31,208 bases of DNA from a virus, in IMG/VR virus record IMGVR_UViG_3300027486_000018, positions 1 to 31,208 of that record; one strand, 5' to 3'. Positions within the stretch are counted from its first letter, which is position 1. Each line of letters starts with the position of its first letter. Shown piece by piece: positions 16,343-23,184 of this stretch. The position numbers and the translations under genes are program-made. The notes below the pieces were generated by a model. The model saw only the letters and a list, made by a program, of their open reading frames with translations, searched no databases and was not told the origin of the DNA.

Positions 16343-18420
16343 CTGCTACAACGATCCGTGTACAGATGGCGCAGCGGAAGGATACCGCTGCAAACTGGAC
16401 AGCAGCCAATCCGATCCTGCTATCGGGTGAGATCGGCTATGAGACAGACACTAAGAAGTTCAAGATTGGCAACGGCAGCACCAACTGGAACAGCCTGGCA
16501 TATCTTCCCATACCCGATGGCAGCGGCAATCTGACGATCACTGGCAACCTTGAGATCGGCAGCACGGGCAGCCTGACCTTTGAAGGCAGCACCGCTGATG
16601 GGTTTGAAACAACTCTGGCTGTTACCAATCCAACTGCTGATCGCACCATCACGCTGCCCAATCAAAGCGGCACCGTGCTGGTGAGCGGCAACGCCAGCAT
16701 CATTGACGCAGACATCGCAGCCAATGCCGAGATCGCTGTCAGCAAACTGGCAGATGGAACCGCACGGCAACTACTGCAGACCGATGCCGCTGGTACCGGC
16801 GTGGAGTGGGCCAGCAACGTAGACATTCCTGGCACGCTTGATGTAACAGGTGCAGCAACGTTTGATGCTGCTGTGACGGTCGCAGGTGATCTAACCGTCA
16901 ACGGCACCACAACCACCATCAGCACTCAGAACCTGCTGGTGGAAGACAAGAACATCATCATTGGTGATGTTGCTACTCCTACTGATGTAACCGCTGATGG
17001 CGGCGGCATCACGCTGAAAGGCGCCACAGATAAGACGATCAACTGGGTTGATGCCACCGATGCGTGGACTAGCAGCGAACGATTCAGTGTGCCATTGGGT
17101 ACTGCAGCATTGCCATCGCTGATGTTTACTGGCGATACCAATACCGGCATTTATTCTCCCGGCGCAGACCAAGTAGCCATCAGCACTGGTGGGTCTGGCA
17201 GGTTGTTTGTTGATGCAAGTGGGAATGTTGGGGTGGGCACCGCGAGCCCGGCTTCAACGCTTCACGTCAACGGAACCACCTCTGCTTACGGAAACGGTGC
17301 AGCCTCTTTATTCTGGGGCAATACGTTTGCACTTGGTTCGCTTACATATTCCGGCACAGACGTAATCATTCAGGCGACAGGAAGTAGCTCAGGAAATCTT
17401 CTATTCCTATATGGCGGCAACGAACGTCTCAGAATCGACAGCTCAGGGCGTGTAGGCATAGGGACCAGTGAGCCTGGTGCAGTCCTACATTCCGTTGGGA
17501 CAAATAGTGGTTTACCTGTTACAAGTGGAACTACACAGACCTATTGCTCCCTCAGGCTTGGTGGGTCTAATAGCACAGGCATTGTTGACTTTGGTATACT
17601 TGGTTCCGCTAACTGGATTCAGTCAACAGATCGCACAGATCTAAGCCAAAAATACTCGCTCCTTCTTAATCCCAACGGAGGCAACGTAGGGATTGGCACT
17701 ACGAGCCCTGGCCAAGCATTGAGTGTAGCAGGTAATATATCCTCCTCTGCTGTAGGAACAAACTATGTGGCGTCTTCATCGCAAGGCGTCACCACTAGTT
17801 ACTTAATAACAGATACGAGCGGTGGCAATATTCAAGTAGATGGTGCTTGGCCAATCCGCTTTACAACTAACAGCAACGAACGCGCTCGCATCGACAGCTC
17901 CGGCAGGCTCCTAGTGGGCACGTCTACAACAGATGACACTGCAACTGGCGCTCGTATAACAGGCACTGAAATACGCGCAACAAACACTGATCAGGTCTGT
18001 TATTTCAATCGCCAGGGTAGTGATGGTACCATTGTTAACTTCAACAGAAGCAATGTTTCCGTTGGAACAATTTCGGTAACCACCTCAGCCACTGCTTACA
18101 ACACCTCCTCCGATTACCGCCTTAAAGAAAATGTTGCTCCAGTTACTGACGGTATTATCCGCCTGCAGCAACTGAAGCCAAGCCGATTTAATTTCATCGC
18201 GGATCCCAAGACCGTTGTTGACGGTTTTATTGCCCACGAAGTGCAAACCATTGTTCCTGAAGCCATCACTGGCGAAAAGGATGCAGTCGATGCTGACGGC
18301 AACCCCGTCTACCAAGGCATCGACCAATCCAAGCTGGTGCCCCTGCTTACGGCTGCGCTGCAGGAAGCCGTTGCCAAGATCGAAAGTCTTGAGACTCGCT
18401 TAACTGCGTCAGGCATCTAA
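16339..18420 (+). CDS. Tail fibre protein with S74 self-cleaving chaperone domain
   Basis: 693-residue receptor-binding fibre. The N-terminus ('IRVQMAQRKDTAANWTAANP' to 'GNGSTNWNSLAYLP') is the virion-attachment module common to many phage fibres. A region of 'TVNGTTTTISTQNLLVEDKN' type follows. Then come beta-helix-like repeats with 'GNVGVGTASP', 'GRVGIGTSEP', 'GNVGIGTTSP' and 'GRLLVGTSTT', two of them preceded by an 'NER-x-RIDSSG' block. Residues about 590-693 are a peptidase S74 chaperone starting 'SSDYRLKENV', with the Ser and Lys residues expected for self-cleavage after trimer folding. The central part is locally AT-richer than its neighbours, a sign of exchange. Confidence 0.9.
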   Translation: MTATTIRVQMAQRKDTAANWTAANPILLSGEIGYETDTKKFKIGNGSTNWNSLAYLPIPDGSGNLTITGNLEIGSTGSLTFEGSTADGFETTLAVTNPTADRTITLPNQSGTVLVSGNASIIDADIAANAEIAVSKLADGTARQLLQTDAAGTGVEWASNVDIPGTLDVTGAATFDAAVTVAGDLTVNGTTTTISTQNLLVEDKNIIIGDVATPTDVTADGGGITLKGATDKTINWVDATDAWTSSERFSVPLGTAALPSLMFTGDTNTGIYSPGADQVAISTGGSGRLFVDASGNVGVGTASPASTLHVNGTTSAYGNGAASLFWGNTFALGSLTYSGTDVIIQATGSSSGNLLFLYGGNERLRIDSSGRVGIGTSEPGAVLHSVGTNSGLPVTSGTTQTYCSLRLGGSNSTGIVDFGILGSANWIQSTDRTDLSQKYSLLLNPNGGNVGIGTTSPGQALSVAGNISSSAVGTNYVASSSQGVTTSYLITDTSGGNIQVDGAWPIRFTTNSNERARIDSSGRLLVGTSTTDDTATGARITGTEIRATNTDQVCYFNRQGSDGTIVNFNRSNVSVGTISVTTSATAYNTSSDYRLKENVAPVTDGIIRLQQLKPSRFNFIADPKTVVDGFIAHEVQTIVPEAITGEKDAVDADGNPVYQGIDQSKLVPLLTAALQEAVAKIESLETRLTASGI

Positions 18421-18452
18421 GTCCCCTTCGATACTGGTTTTGCGCAGCATGA

Positions 18453-18491
18453 GTCTGGCAGGCACATTCTTTGACAGCCAGACACGTTTTT
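18453..18491 (+). terminator. Candidate rho-independent terminator after the fibre gene
   Basis: GTCTGGC (18453-18459) pairs with GCCAGAC (18477-18483), a perfect 7-bp stem with a 17-base loop, followed three bases later by TTTTT (18487-18491). It lies 33 bases after the fibre stop in a 133-base gap, so it could end or attenuate the morphogenesis transcript. The large loop makes it weaker than a standard terminator. Confidence 0.5.
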
Positions 18492-18553
18492 GAGCAAAGC
18501 CGATAGTCCACGTCACCAGTCACCCCTAAACTTCCCCCACCACATCCACCACC

Positions 18554-18868
18554 ATGGCTGAGACTGTTTTCACTTGGAATGTGGCGCAGATGGAGCGCCA
18601 CACCGCAGATGGGATTGTTTTCACGGTGCATTACACCGTTGACGCATTTAGCGATCCTTACCGTGCTGGCGCCTATGGCAGCGTGGGGCTGGAGCAACCT
18701 GAGGGTAACGTCATCCCTTACGCCGACCTCACGCCTCAAGTGGTGATCAGTTGGGTGAAGGAGAAGCTCGGCGGTGATGAAAAGGTTGCTGAAATCCAAG
18801 CTGCGCTTCAGGCACAACTGGATCAACAACGCACACCGACCACCGCACAAGGGCTGCCATGGCAGTAA
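18554..18868 (+). CDS. DUF7936-like protein
   Basis: 104-residue soluble protein with 'FTWNVAQMERHTADGIVFTV' at the start, a Gly/Tyr-rich middle ('GAYGSVGLEQPEGNVIPYAD'), and 'VISWVKEKLGGDEKVAEIQA' before a final 'GLPWQ'. I recognise this as a small family recurrent in cyanophages near tail fibre genes (recalled as DUF7936). Its function is unknown; a fibre-associated virion role is plausible from position. It follows the terminator-like hairpin, so it may have its own promoter. It overlaps the next small gene by 10 bases. Confidence 0.75.
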   Translation: MAETVFTWNVAQMERHTADGIVFTVHYTVDAFSDPYRAGAYGSVGLEQPEGNVIPYADLTPQVVISWVKEKLGGDEKVAEIQAALQAQLDQQRTPTTAQGLPWQ

Positions 18869-18996
18869 AAGCCAAAACCGGCACCGCGCGGCTCGATCAT
18901 CAGGCCGGGCCGCCCAAGACCACGCGCCAAGGGTTCGGCCAACGCAGCCGGCCCCGGCGCCGCGGCAAGAAACCCCTACGCGGGCAGGGTCGGTAA
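18859..18996 (+). CDS. 45-residue highly basic protein
   Basis: ATG 18859 to TAA 18994-18996 encodes a very basic peptide ('MAVKAKTGTARLDHQAGPP', 'RQGFGQRSRPRRRGKKP', ending 'LRGQGR') with about a third Arg/Lys and almost no hydrophobic core. Short basic proteins with this start and this GQGR ending recur in cyanophages, which supports both its reality and the host assignment. It could bind DNA or RNA; this is inferred from charge only. It overlaps the end of the preceding gene by 10 bases. Confidence 0.75.
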   Translation: MAVKAKTGTARLDHQAGPPKTTRQGFGQRSRPRRRGKKPLRGQGR

Positions 18997-19021
18997 GCTG
19001 AAGGGGTAGCCCCATGGCGCC

Positions 19022-19273
19022 ATGATCGAAGTCATCGCAGCCATTGCCGGCGCGTCTATTTCCGTCGCAGCCATGGGCGCTGCTGGTTTCAGCCGCAAAT
19101 CAGATGAAGCCCGCGAAGCCGTGATCAGACTCACCTCAGCTGTGGAGCACATCGCCTCACAGCTTGAGGTGCTTCACACTGATATGAAGGAAGATCGCAA
19201 GGAAACATTCGGACGCCTATCGACGGTGGAGCAGCGCGTCTCTAAGTTGGAAGCACGACCACCAGCCGGCTAG
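19022..19273 (+). CDS. Small membrane-anchored coiled-coil protein in the lysis cassette
   Basis: 83-residue protein with one N-terminal hydrophobic helix (about 2-23, 'IEVIAAIAGASISVAAMGAA') followed by a soluble, charged helix with heptad character ('AVEHIASQLEVLHTDMKEDR', 'TFGRLSTVEQRVSKLE'). It lies directly upstream of another small membrane protein and the endolysin, so a holin-related or lysis-timing role is likely but unproven. A short ATG...TGA minigene overlaps its start at 19015-19026 and may only be chance. Confidence 0.65.
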   Translation: MIEVIAAIAGASISVAAMGAAGFSRKSDEAREAVIRLTSAVEHIASQLEVLHTDMKEDRKETFGRLSTVEQRVSKLEARPPAG

Positions 19274-19275
19274 CC

Positions 19276-19422
19276 ATGGATCACGCCACCACCGTTGCGG
19301 TGATTGCCATCGTGGTTGCGGCAGGTTCTGAGATCATTGCCGTCTCGCCGCTGAAATCCAACAGCTGGCTGCAGTTGCTATTTCAAGTGCTGCGCCTGGC
19401 ATTTCCTAAGCAGCGCCGCTGA
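19276..19422 (+). CDS. 48-residue single-span membrane protein, holin candidate
   Basis: ATG 19276 to TGA 19420-19422 encodes a peptide with one transmembrane helix (about 5-23, 'TTVAVIAIVVAAGSEIIAV'), a short amphipathic stretch ('NSWLQLLFQVLRLAF') and a basic tail 'PKQRR'. Its start is three bases after the previous stop and its end is three bases before the endolysin ATG. A small membrane peptide directly before an endolysin without signal peptide is the usual place for a holin. The charge pattern also fits: short N-terminus, positive C-terminus. Confidence 0.65.
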   Translation: MDHATTVAVIAIVVAAGSEIIAVSPLKSNSWLQLLFQVLRLAFPKQRR

Positions 19423-19425
19423 GTC

Positions 19426-20508
19426 ATGGCAAACGATGCACCGATCACGCTGCAACAGCTGTTCAAGTACTACAAAGCACTGCCGCATCAGGCTGCTGCG
19501 ATTCAGCAGCTAGAGGCTGAGCTGGCTGCCAACACCTACGACGCAGTGATGCGGCGCGATCGGGACTGGTTCCAGACATGGAGCCAAGACGGCAAGCAAA
19601 CCGATCTAGCTGCCGCTATCGCGCTGATCAAAGAGTTCGAGGGCTGCCACCTCTCTGCATACCCTGACCCGCTATCAGGCGGCGACCCGTGGACGATCGG
19701 CTATGGCACCACGCGCTACAGCAATGGCACGTCAGTGAAGCGTGGCGACAAGATCAACGTCATCGAGGCCGATATGCTGCTGCGCCTCGAGGTGGATCGC
19801 ATCGCTGGCAAGCTGCGCAGTACCATCCCGCATTGGAATGTGATGGATGACAATCAGCGATCTGCGCTGGTGAGCTTCGCCTACAACCTCGGTTCTGGTT
19901 TCTACGGCACTGCCGGGTTTGAGACCATCAGCAAGTGCCTGCGTGATCGTGACTGGGCAGGAGTGCCCGCAGCGCTTGAGCTTTACCGCAACCCTGGCAC
20001 CAACGTCGAGGCTGGCCTGCTGCGCCGCCGCCGCGCTGAGGGCAAACTCTGGGGGCAGCATCAGGCCGCGGCTGAACCAGAAACCGCAAAGCTGCGCCCT
20101 GGCAGCCCGTTCACGGCACGCATCACCCCTCACATCAGGCTGGGAGAATTCGCGCTGAATCAGGAGGCTAGGCGGTTCACTGCGCAGCATCAGCTGGATA
20201 CAGCAGCAGAGTTGGCGGCATTCCTCGAGCGGGTGCGCGTGCAGTTTGGCGGCAAGCCAATCACCATCACGAGTGGATTTAGACCACCGGCAATCAATAA
20301 GTCAGTGGGTGGCGCCAGCGGGTCGGAGCACCTTTACAACGCGCCGGGTGTTGGTGCTGTTGACTTCGTGATTCAAGGCGCCGACATGATGGCCGTGCAG
20401 CGCTGGTGTGATCAAAACTGGCCGTTCAGCCTTGGCTATGCAGCGCCACAGTTTTTGCATCTAGGCATTCGGCAGGGCCGACCTAGAGTCCGCTGGGATT
20501 ACAACTGA
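19426..20508 (+). CDS. Bifunctional endolysin: GH24 lysozyme plus M15 peptidase
   Basis: 360-residue cell-wall hydrolase with two catalytic domains. Residues about 60-212 are a T4-type lysozyme (GH24), with Glu72 in 'IKEFEGC', Asp81 in 'YPDP' and Thr95/96 in 'TIGYGTT' as likely catalytic residues. Residues about 228-360 are a zinc D-Ala-D-Ala or L-Ala-D-Glu peptidase of the M15 type, with ligands His302 ('SEHLY'), Asp313 ('AVDFV') and His345 ('FLHLGI') and the 'TSGFRPPAIN' signature. No signal peptide is present, so release depends on a holin. Cutting both glycan and peptide suits Gram-negative cyanobacteria with thick peptidoglycan. The first ~50 residues are an unassigned helical segment. 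Confidence 0.93.
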   Translation: MANDAPITLQQLFKYYKALPHQAAAIQQLEAELAANTYDAVMRRDRDWFQTWSQDGKQTDLAAAIALIKEFEGCHLSAYPDPLSGGDPWTIGYGTTRYSNGTSVKRGDKINVIEADMLLRLEVDRIAGKLRSTIPHWNVMDDNQRSALVSFAYNLGSGFYGTAGFETISKCLRDRDWAGVPAALELYRNPGTNVEAGLLRRRRAEGKLWGQHQAAAEPETAKLRPGSPFTARITPHIRLGEFALNQEARRFTAQHQLDTAAELAAFLERVRVQFGGKPITITSGFRPPAINKSVGGASGSEHLYNAPGVGAVDFVIQGADMMAVQRWCDQNWPFSLGYAAPQFLHLGIRQGRPRVRWDYN

Positions 20509-20512
20509 CTCA

Positions 20513-21028
20513 GTGCTGGTACCTGACCACGAGATTCGCCGGCTGTGCAAGCAGCATTCAATGCTGCAGCCATACAACGAGGAACAGCTCAACCCAGCCA
20601 GTTATGACGTGACGCTCGGCAGCAGGATCATGATCGAGGTTGCCGATACGCCTGATCTGCAAGTGATAGAGATCCTCGGTCACACAGCAGACGATCCGTA
20701 CCTGATTCAGCCGGGTGAGTTCTTCTTGGCTGAAACGCAGGAAATCTTCAACCTGCCCTCATACATCGGGGCGCAGTTCGTGCTGAAATCAAGCCGCGCG
20801 CGCGAGGGTTTTGATCATGCAGAGGCCGGTTGGTGCGACCCGAGCTGGTATGGCAGCCGTCTAACAATGGAACTATGCAATCAACGTCGTTTGCATCCGC
20901 TAGGAATCTGGCCAGGTATGAAAATTGGACAGATGAAATTTTTGCTTGTGAGTGGTGAGCCCGAAGTTGGATACGATCAGAAAGGCCGCTACAACTGCGA
21001 TTTGGGCGTCACTAGCAGCAAAGGCTAA
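20513..21028 (+). CDS. dcd: dCTP deaminase
   Basis: 171-residue enzyme converting dCTP to dUTP, the first step to dTTP. Diagnostic motifs are 'LNPASYDVTLG' (26-36), 'LKSSRAREGFDHAEAGWCDP' (91-110) and 'RLTMELCN' (116-123), followed by 'WPGMKIGQMKFL'. By comparison with the E. coli enzyme, Ser93, Arg97 and Glu120 are the likely active-site residues. No separate dUTPase is visible, so the dUTP might be handled by a host enzyme. The start is a GTG four bases after the endolysin stop, meaning it is probably expressed with the lysis genes, an unusual place for a nucleotide enzyme. Confidence 0.88.
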   Translation: MLVPDHEIRRLCKQHSMLQPYNEEQLNPASYDVTLGSRIMIEVADTPDLQVIEILGHTADDPYLIQPGEFFLAETQEIFNLPSYIGAQFVLKSSRAREGFDHAEAGWCDPSWYGSRLTMELCNQRRLHPLGIWPGMKIGQMKFLLVSGEPEVGYDQKGRYNCDLGVTSSKG

Positions 21029-21207
21029 AATGTTGAGGCCAGCGGCGCCATTCGCATCCGGTGGATGATGCCCGGCGCCTCAGCAGGATCGTCTAGCGGC
21101 GCCATCGTGTAATCGTCGCAGCCGTGGCGTTCAGCCCAGTGCTGCGCGCCGCGGTGGGTATCGAACGGTCCGATATGCCACGGGCCGATGCGGAGGATGT
21201 ATTGCAT
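21025..21207 (-). CDS. Small unknown protein, antisense to the late operon
   Basis: 60-residue protein on the minus strand, convergent with the dCTP deaminase (the two stops share CTAA at 21025-21028). The sequence looks real: 'MQYILRIGPWHIGPFDTHRG' with Trp/His/aromatic content and an amphipathic helix 'GAQHWAERHGCDDYTM', then an acidic Pro-rich end. Short proteins with an 'IGPW-x-IGPF' start occur in cyanophages, as far as I recall. No Shine-Dalgarno is seen. Function unknown. Confidence 0.55.
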   Translation of the reverse strand: MQYILRIGPWHIGPFDTHRGAQHWAERHGCDDYTMAPLDDPAEAPGIIHRMRMAPLASTF

Positions 21208-21310
21208 CGCGGGACACTAGCGCGAATGTTGCGCTGCAATCCCAGAGCAATTCTGTAATCTCGTGAGACTCGGTTGCGACCGCTACCGTGCACCAAGCGG
21301 CGGTCAGCTC

Positions 21311-21496
21311 ATGCCCGGTTACTACCTAGAGGTTTCCGCCAAGATCTTCATCCGATCAAACACGCCAGCTGATGACATACCTGGTGATGTCTACAGTCAA
21401 ATCGCCGAGCATGTCCGATCCGATGAAGACATCATCGATATCGAAGTGAACTGCGTGCCGGTGCCTGAGGATCTCTGTGGATCGGCACCACATTGA
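21311..21496 (+). CDS. Small acidic unknown protein
   Basis: 61-residue acidic protein ('GYYLEVSAKIFIRSNTPADD', 'IAEHVRSDEDIIDIEVNCVP') with an alternating strand-helix-strand pattern. An in-frame GTG at 21263 would add 16 residues ('MRLGCDRYRAPSGGQL') that do not look like the same protein, so the ATG at 21311 is preferred. The end overlaps the HNH gene by 20 bases. A weak promoter-like pair (TTGCGC near 21229, TGTAAT near 21254) lies upstream, spaced 19 bases. Function unknown. Confidence 0.5.
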   Translation: MPGYYLEVSAKIFIRSNTPADDIPGDVYSQIAEHVRSDEDIIDIEVNCVPVPEDLCGSAPH

Positions 21497-21794
21497 TGGC
21501 ACCAGGCTGGTCACACGGCGATCAGCGCGTGATCAGATCCTGCTGGCGTGGAGCTACCGATGCGCATACTGCGGTGATGATCTAGGACGCAGCCCAACGC
21601 TTGATCACGTGGTGCCTAAGGTGCATGGCGGGCTTACGGTGCGCAGCAACATGGTTGCCTGTTGCCTTGGCTGCAACTCCAGCAAAGGGCATAAGGCATG
21701 GGTGGACTGGTACAGAGCGCAGCCGTTCTGGTCTGCACTGAACGAATGGGCGATCGTGCAATGGATCGCGGAAGGCGCTAATTTGGCTGCCTAG
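21477..21794 (+). CDS. HNH endonuclease
   Basis: 105-residue HNH nuclease. Zinc pair Cys29/Cys32 ('CAYCGDD'), catalytic 'LDHVVP' (Asp43-His44), Asn58 in 'SNMVACC', and a second pair around Cys63/Cys66 with 'CNSSKG' form the betabeta-alpha-metal site. HNH proteins in phages are either packaging partners of terminase or homing nucleases. This one is far from the terminase genes and is not inside another gene. It begins at a GTG overlapping the previous gene by 20 bases. The C-terminal helix is Trp-rich. Confidence 0.88.
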   Translation: MDRHHIDGTRLVTRRSARDQILLAWSYRCAYCGDDLGRSPTLDHVVPKVHGGLTVRSNMVACCLGCNSSKGHKAWVDWYRAQPFWSALNEWAIVQWIAEGANLAA

Positions 21795-21825
21795 AACTCT
21801 CTGAGGGTCTAGTCGTTCCCGTAGA

Positions 21826-21875
21826 GGCCGGCTGCGGGCAATAGGCTGACACCGCGTGAGGATCAGCCACCGGCC
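21826..21875 (+). other. Nested stem-loop downstream of the HNH gene
   Basis: An outer stem GGCCGG/CCGGCC (21826-21831 with 21870-21875) encloses an inner stem GGCTGA/TCAGCC (21844-21849 with 21863-21868). The arrangement covers most of the 180-base gap before the next gene. No U-tract follows, so it is not a simple terminator. It could be a structured leader or a processed RNA. Confidence 0.4.
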
Positions 21876-21935
21876 ACATTATTAAGATACGTTGCAGCGG
21901 TCGCAGGTGCCCCGCCCGTGGTGTGTAGTAAATGA

Positions 21936-21953
21936 GTCGGGAGCGATCCCGGC
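21936..21953 (+). other. Seven-pair hairpin with GCGA tetraloop
   Basis: Bases 21936-21942 pair with 21947-21953 (six Watson-Crick pairs and one G-U) around a GCGA loop of the stable GNRA class. It lies 19 bases before the ATG at 21973 and would be the leader of that small gene. Confidence 0.4.
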
Positions 21954-21972
21954 ATCCACCGCACCTAGAAAA

Positions 21973-22155
21973 ATGAAGAAATTGAGCGCCGGCCTTGAAG
22001 CCATCGCTGATTTGATTGTCTCTTGTGAGGCGGGCAAAAAAGCGCTGAAAGATCTGCGGGACTGCACCACCGACGACGAGTGGGATGAGATCATCTCCAA
22101 TCCGCTAGTCGACACACTGGTAAGCATCTGCATGGATCTCGAAGACCGGCTTTAG
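21973..22155 (+). CDS. Small unknown protein before the late terminator
   Basis: 60-residue acidic, helical protein ('KKLSAGLEAIADLIVSCEAG', 'CTTDDEWDEIISNPLVDTLV'). An in-frame TTG at 21892 would add 27 residues of non-protein-like Pro/Arg/Ser sequence that also runs through the hairpin, so the ATG at 21973 is chosen. It is the last gene of the rightward block: a strong terminator begins six bases after its stop. Function unknown. Confidence 0.65.
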   Translation: MKKLSAGLEAIADLIVSCEAGKKALKDLRDCTTDDEWDEIISNPLVDTLVSICMDLEDRL

Positions 22156-22160
22156 TAACC

Positions 22161-22185
22161 AAGGGGCTTCGGCCCCTTTTTTTTT
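22161..22185 (+). terminator. Strong rho-independent terminator ending the rightward block
   Basis: AAGGGGC (22161-22167) and GCCCCTT (22172-22178) form a perfect stem with a TTCG loop, followed by a T-run to 22185 on the + strand. On the minus strand the stem is followed by GGTTAC, so it acts mainly rightward. It marks the border between the rightward late genes and the leftward operon. Confidence 0.93.
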
Positions 22186-22280
22186 ATCGCTCAGCGGTCG
22201 GCGCTATCCGTGAGGACGCGCGCGGTGTTGCAGTCGCGGTGGCTGCAGCTGAAACCGTATCGGAGGCCGCTTCATTCAGC

Positions 22281-22353
22281 ACCCAGGCGGGATTCGAACC
22301 CGCATCGTCCTGCAGCGCAGTGACCGCCCTGTCCGATTGGTTCGCACTGGGTG
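22281..22353 (-). tRNA. tRNA-like element with non-canonical anticodon arm
   Basis: Read leftward from 22353, a 7-bp acceptor stem (CACCCAG with CTGGGTG) and a perfect T arm (GCGGG, loop TTCGAAT, CCCGC) are present at tRNA spacing. The D-loop motif AATCGGACA is also tRNA-like. Between them, the part that should be the anticodon arm does not form a 5-bp stem with a 7-base loop and U33. The best pairing needs a bulged A. There is no encoded CCA. It may be a degenerate tRNA, a tRNA mimic, or an attachment site derived from a host tRNA. No other gene overlaps it. Confidence 0.4.
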
Positions 22354-22390
22354 AGCCCGATGCACGAGGCAGAGCGGGAACACGATCACG

Positions 22391-22477
22391 CTACGGCAGG
22401 ATCCTGCTGCACACCCACAGAGCGATCAGGCACGTCGCCCAATACTCGAGCACCAGCAGCAGGACATCCTGAAGCAT
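22391..22477 (-). CDS. 28-residue single-span membrane peptide
   Basis: The ATG at 22477 overlaps the TGA of the preceding leftward gene by one base, and the frame runs to TAG at 22393-22391. The peptide is almost one hydrophobic helix ('MLQDVLLLVLEYWATCLIAL', then 'WVCSRILP'). Coupling to the upstream gene, the same pattern seen for its neighbours, and the membrane-like sequence argue that it is translated. Function unknown; it would sit in the cytoplasmic membrane. Confidence 0.5.
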   Translation of the reverse strand: MLQDVLLLVLEYWATCLIALWVCSRILP

Positions 22478-22647
22478 CAGCGACCTAGCAGGTGATCGAG
22501 ATAAAGCTCGGCTTGCCACAAATCACTGGAATAGCGGCAGGTGCCACCCACACAGCTGCGGTAGTACACCTCACCATGCACGGGCATGAGCGTTTCGATG
22601 TAGCCGCCGTCTCGATCAGTGCGGCTGATGACTTCCGGGCCGAACAT
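22477..22647 (-). CDS. Small unknown protein
   Basis: 56-residue protein with three cysteines and many aromatic residues ('PEVISRTDRDGGYIETLMPV', 'VYYRSCVGGTCRYSSDLWQA', ending 'LYLDHLLGR'). A start at the ATG at 22647 is preferred because AGG lies ten bases upstream. An ATG at 22668 adds seven residues without a ribosome site. The beginning overlaps the preceding gene by 32 bases in another frame. Function unknown. Confidence 0.55.
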   Translation of the reverse strand: MFGPEVISRTDRDGGYIETLMPVHGEVYYRSCVGGTCRYSSDLWQAELYLDHLLGR

Positions 22648-22957
22648 ACAGCTCACACCTGGCCGCATAACGGCCGCCGCTTCTCTTTGATTCTGGCAAC
22701 TCCAACCCGCAGCGCTGATGGCGCATCTGCCAATGCTGGCAATCCCAACACATCAGCGGATCACCAGCAGGGCGCAGCTTTGCGCGCGCAGCTTGGTAGA
22801 TGTGTTGCGCTTTGATCAATGCCGCCTGCAGTTGCACCGCGCCCGTATCGAGCTCAATCTGATGTTCAGGTTTTGGGCCGAGCACTACGCGCGCGTGCCA
22901 GGTGCGGTCAGTACGGCTGCACAGCAGCAACAATCGGCCGCCGTGCAGACTGATCAT
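22616..22957 (-). CDS. Four-cysteine, probably zinc-binding protein
   Basis: 113-residue protein. The N-terminal half is a beta/helix region ('RTWHARVVLGPKPEHQIELD', 'LIKAQHIYQAARAKL'). The C-terminal part has Cys70, Cys73, Cys83 and Cys101 in 'MCWDCQHWQMRHQRCGLELP' and 'RYAARCEL', a spacing compatible with one structural zinc. This Cys-Trp module looks like a small family I have seen in cyanophages. It is joined by ATGA overlap to the preceding gene. A nucleic-acid or protein contact role is a guess. Confidence 0.65.
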   Translation of the reverse strand: MISLHGGRLLLLCSRTDRTWHARVVLGPKPEHQIELDTGAVQLQAALIKAQHIYQAARAKLRPAGDPLMCWDCQHWQMRHQRCGLELPESKRSGGRYAARCELYVRPGSHQPH

Positions 22958-23184
22958 TCCGCCTCACCAGCAGCAGGCTGGTGATAGATGCGTTCGAGCA
23001 ACATGCTGGCTGGTTCATCCGGGCCATCAGTCACATAGGCAGCCACCGGGTCAGTGCCATCTGATGCCACATAGATGCAGCCATAGCCATAGGGCTTAAC
23101 GACCACCAAGCCGGTATTGCGACTGCGCGACAGGATGCGAAGCGCCAGCCGCTCGATCAGATTCAAGCCAGGCAGGCGAGTCAT
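22954..23184 (-). CDS. Small unknown protein
   Basis: 76-residue protein with a basic N-terminal helix ('LNLIERLALRILSRSRNTGL') and a beta-rich Gly/Asp part ('VVVKPYGYGCIYVASDGTDP', 'VTDGPDEPASMLLERIY'). Two adjacent ATGs (23187 and 23184) follow GGAGGG; the second has the better spacing. The upstream extension in the same frame overlaps the DUF3310 gene and is not protein-like. Coupled on both sides by short overlaps. Confidence 0.6.
   Translation of the reverse strand: MTRLPGLNLIERLALRILSRSRNTGLVVVKPYGYGCIYVASDGTDPVAAYVTDGPDEPASMLLERIYHQPAAGEAE

Noticed and set aside
18471-18476. Perfect TTGACA in the gap after the fibre gene
   Set aside because: No acceptable -10 occurs at 16-18 bases (GCAAAG there; GATAGT is 25 away). 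The motif is better explained as loop of the terminator-like hairpin.
22239-22472. 77-codon plus-strand frame
   Set aside because: Contains the complement of the tRNA-like element and of the coupled 28-residue peptide. Composition is not protein-like.
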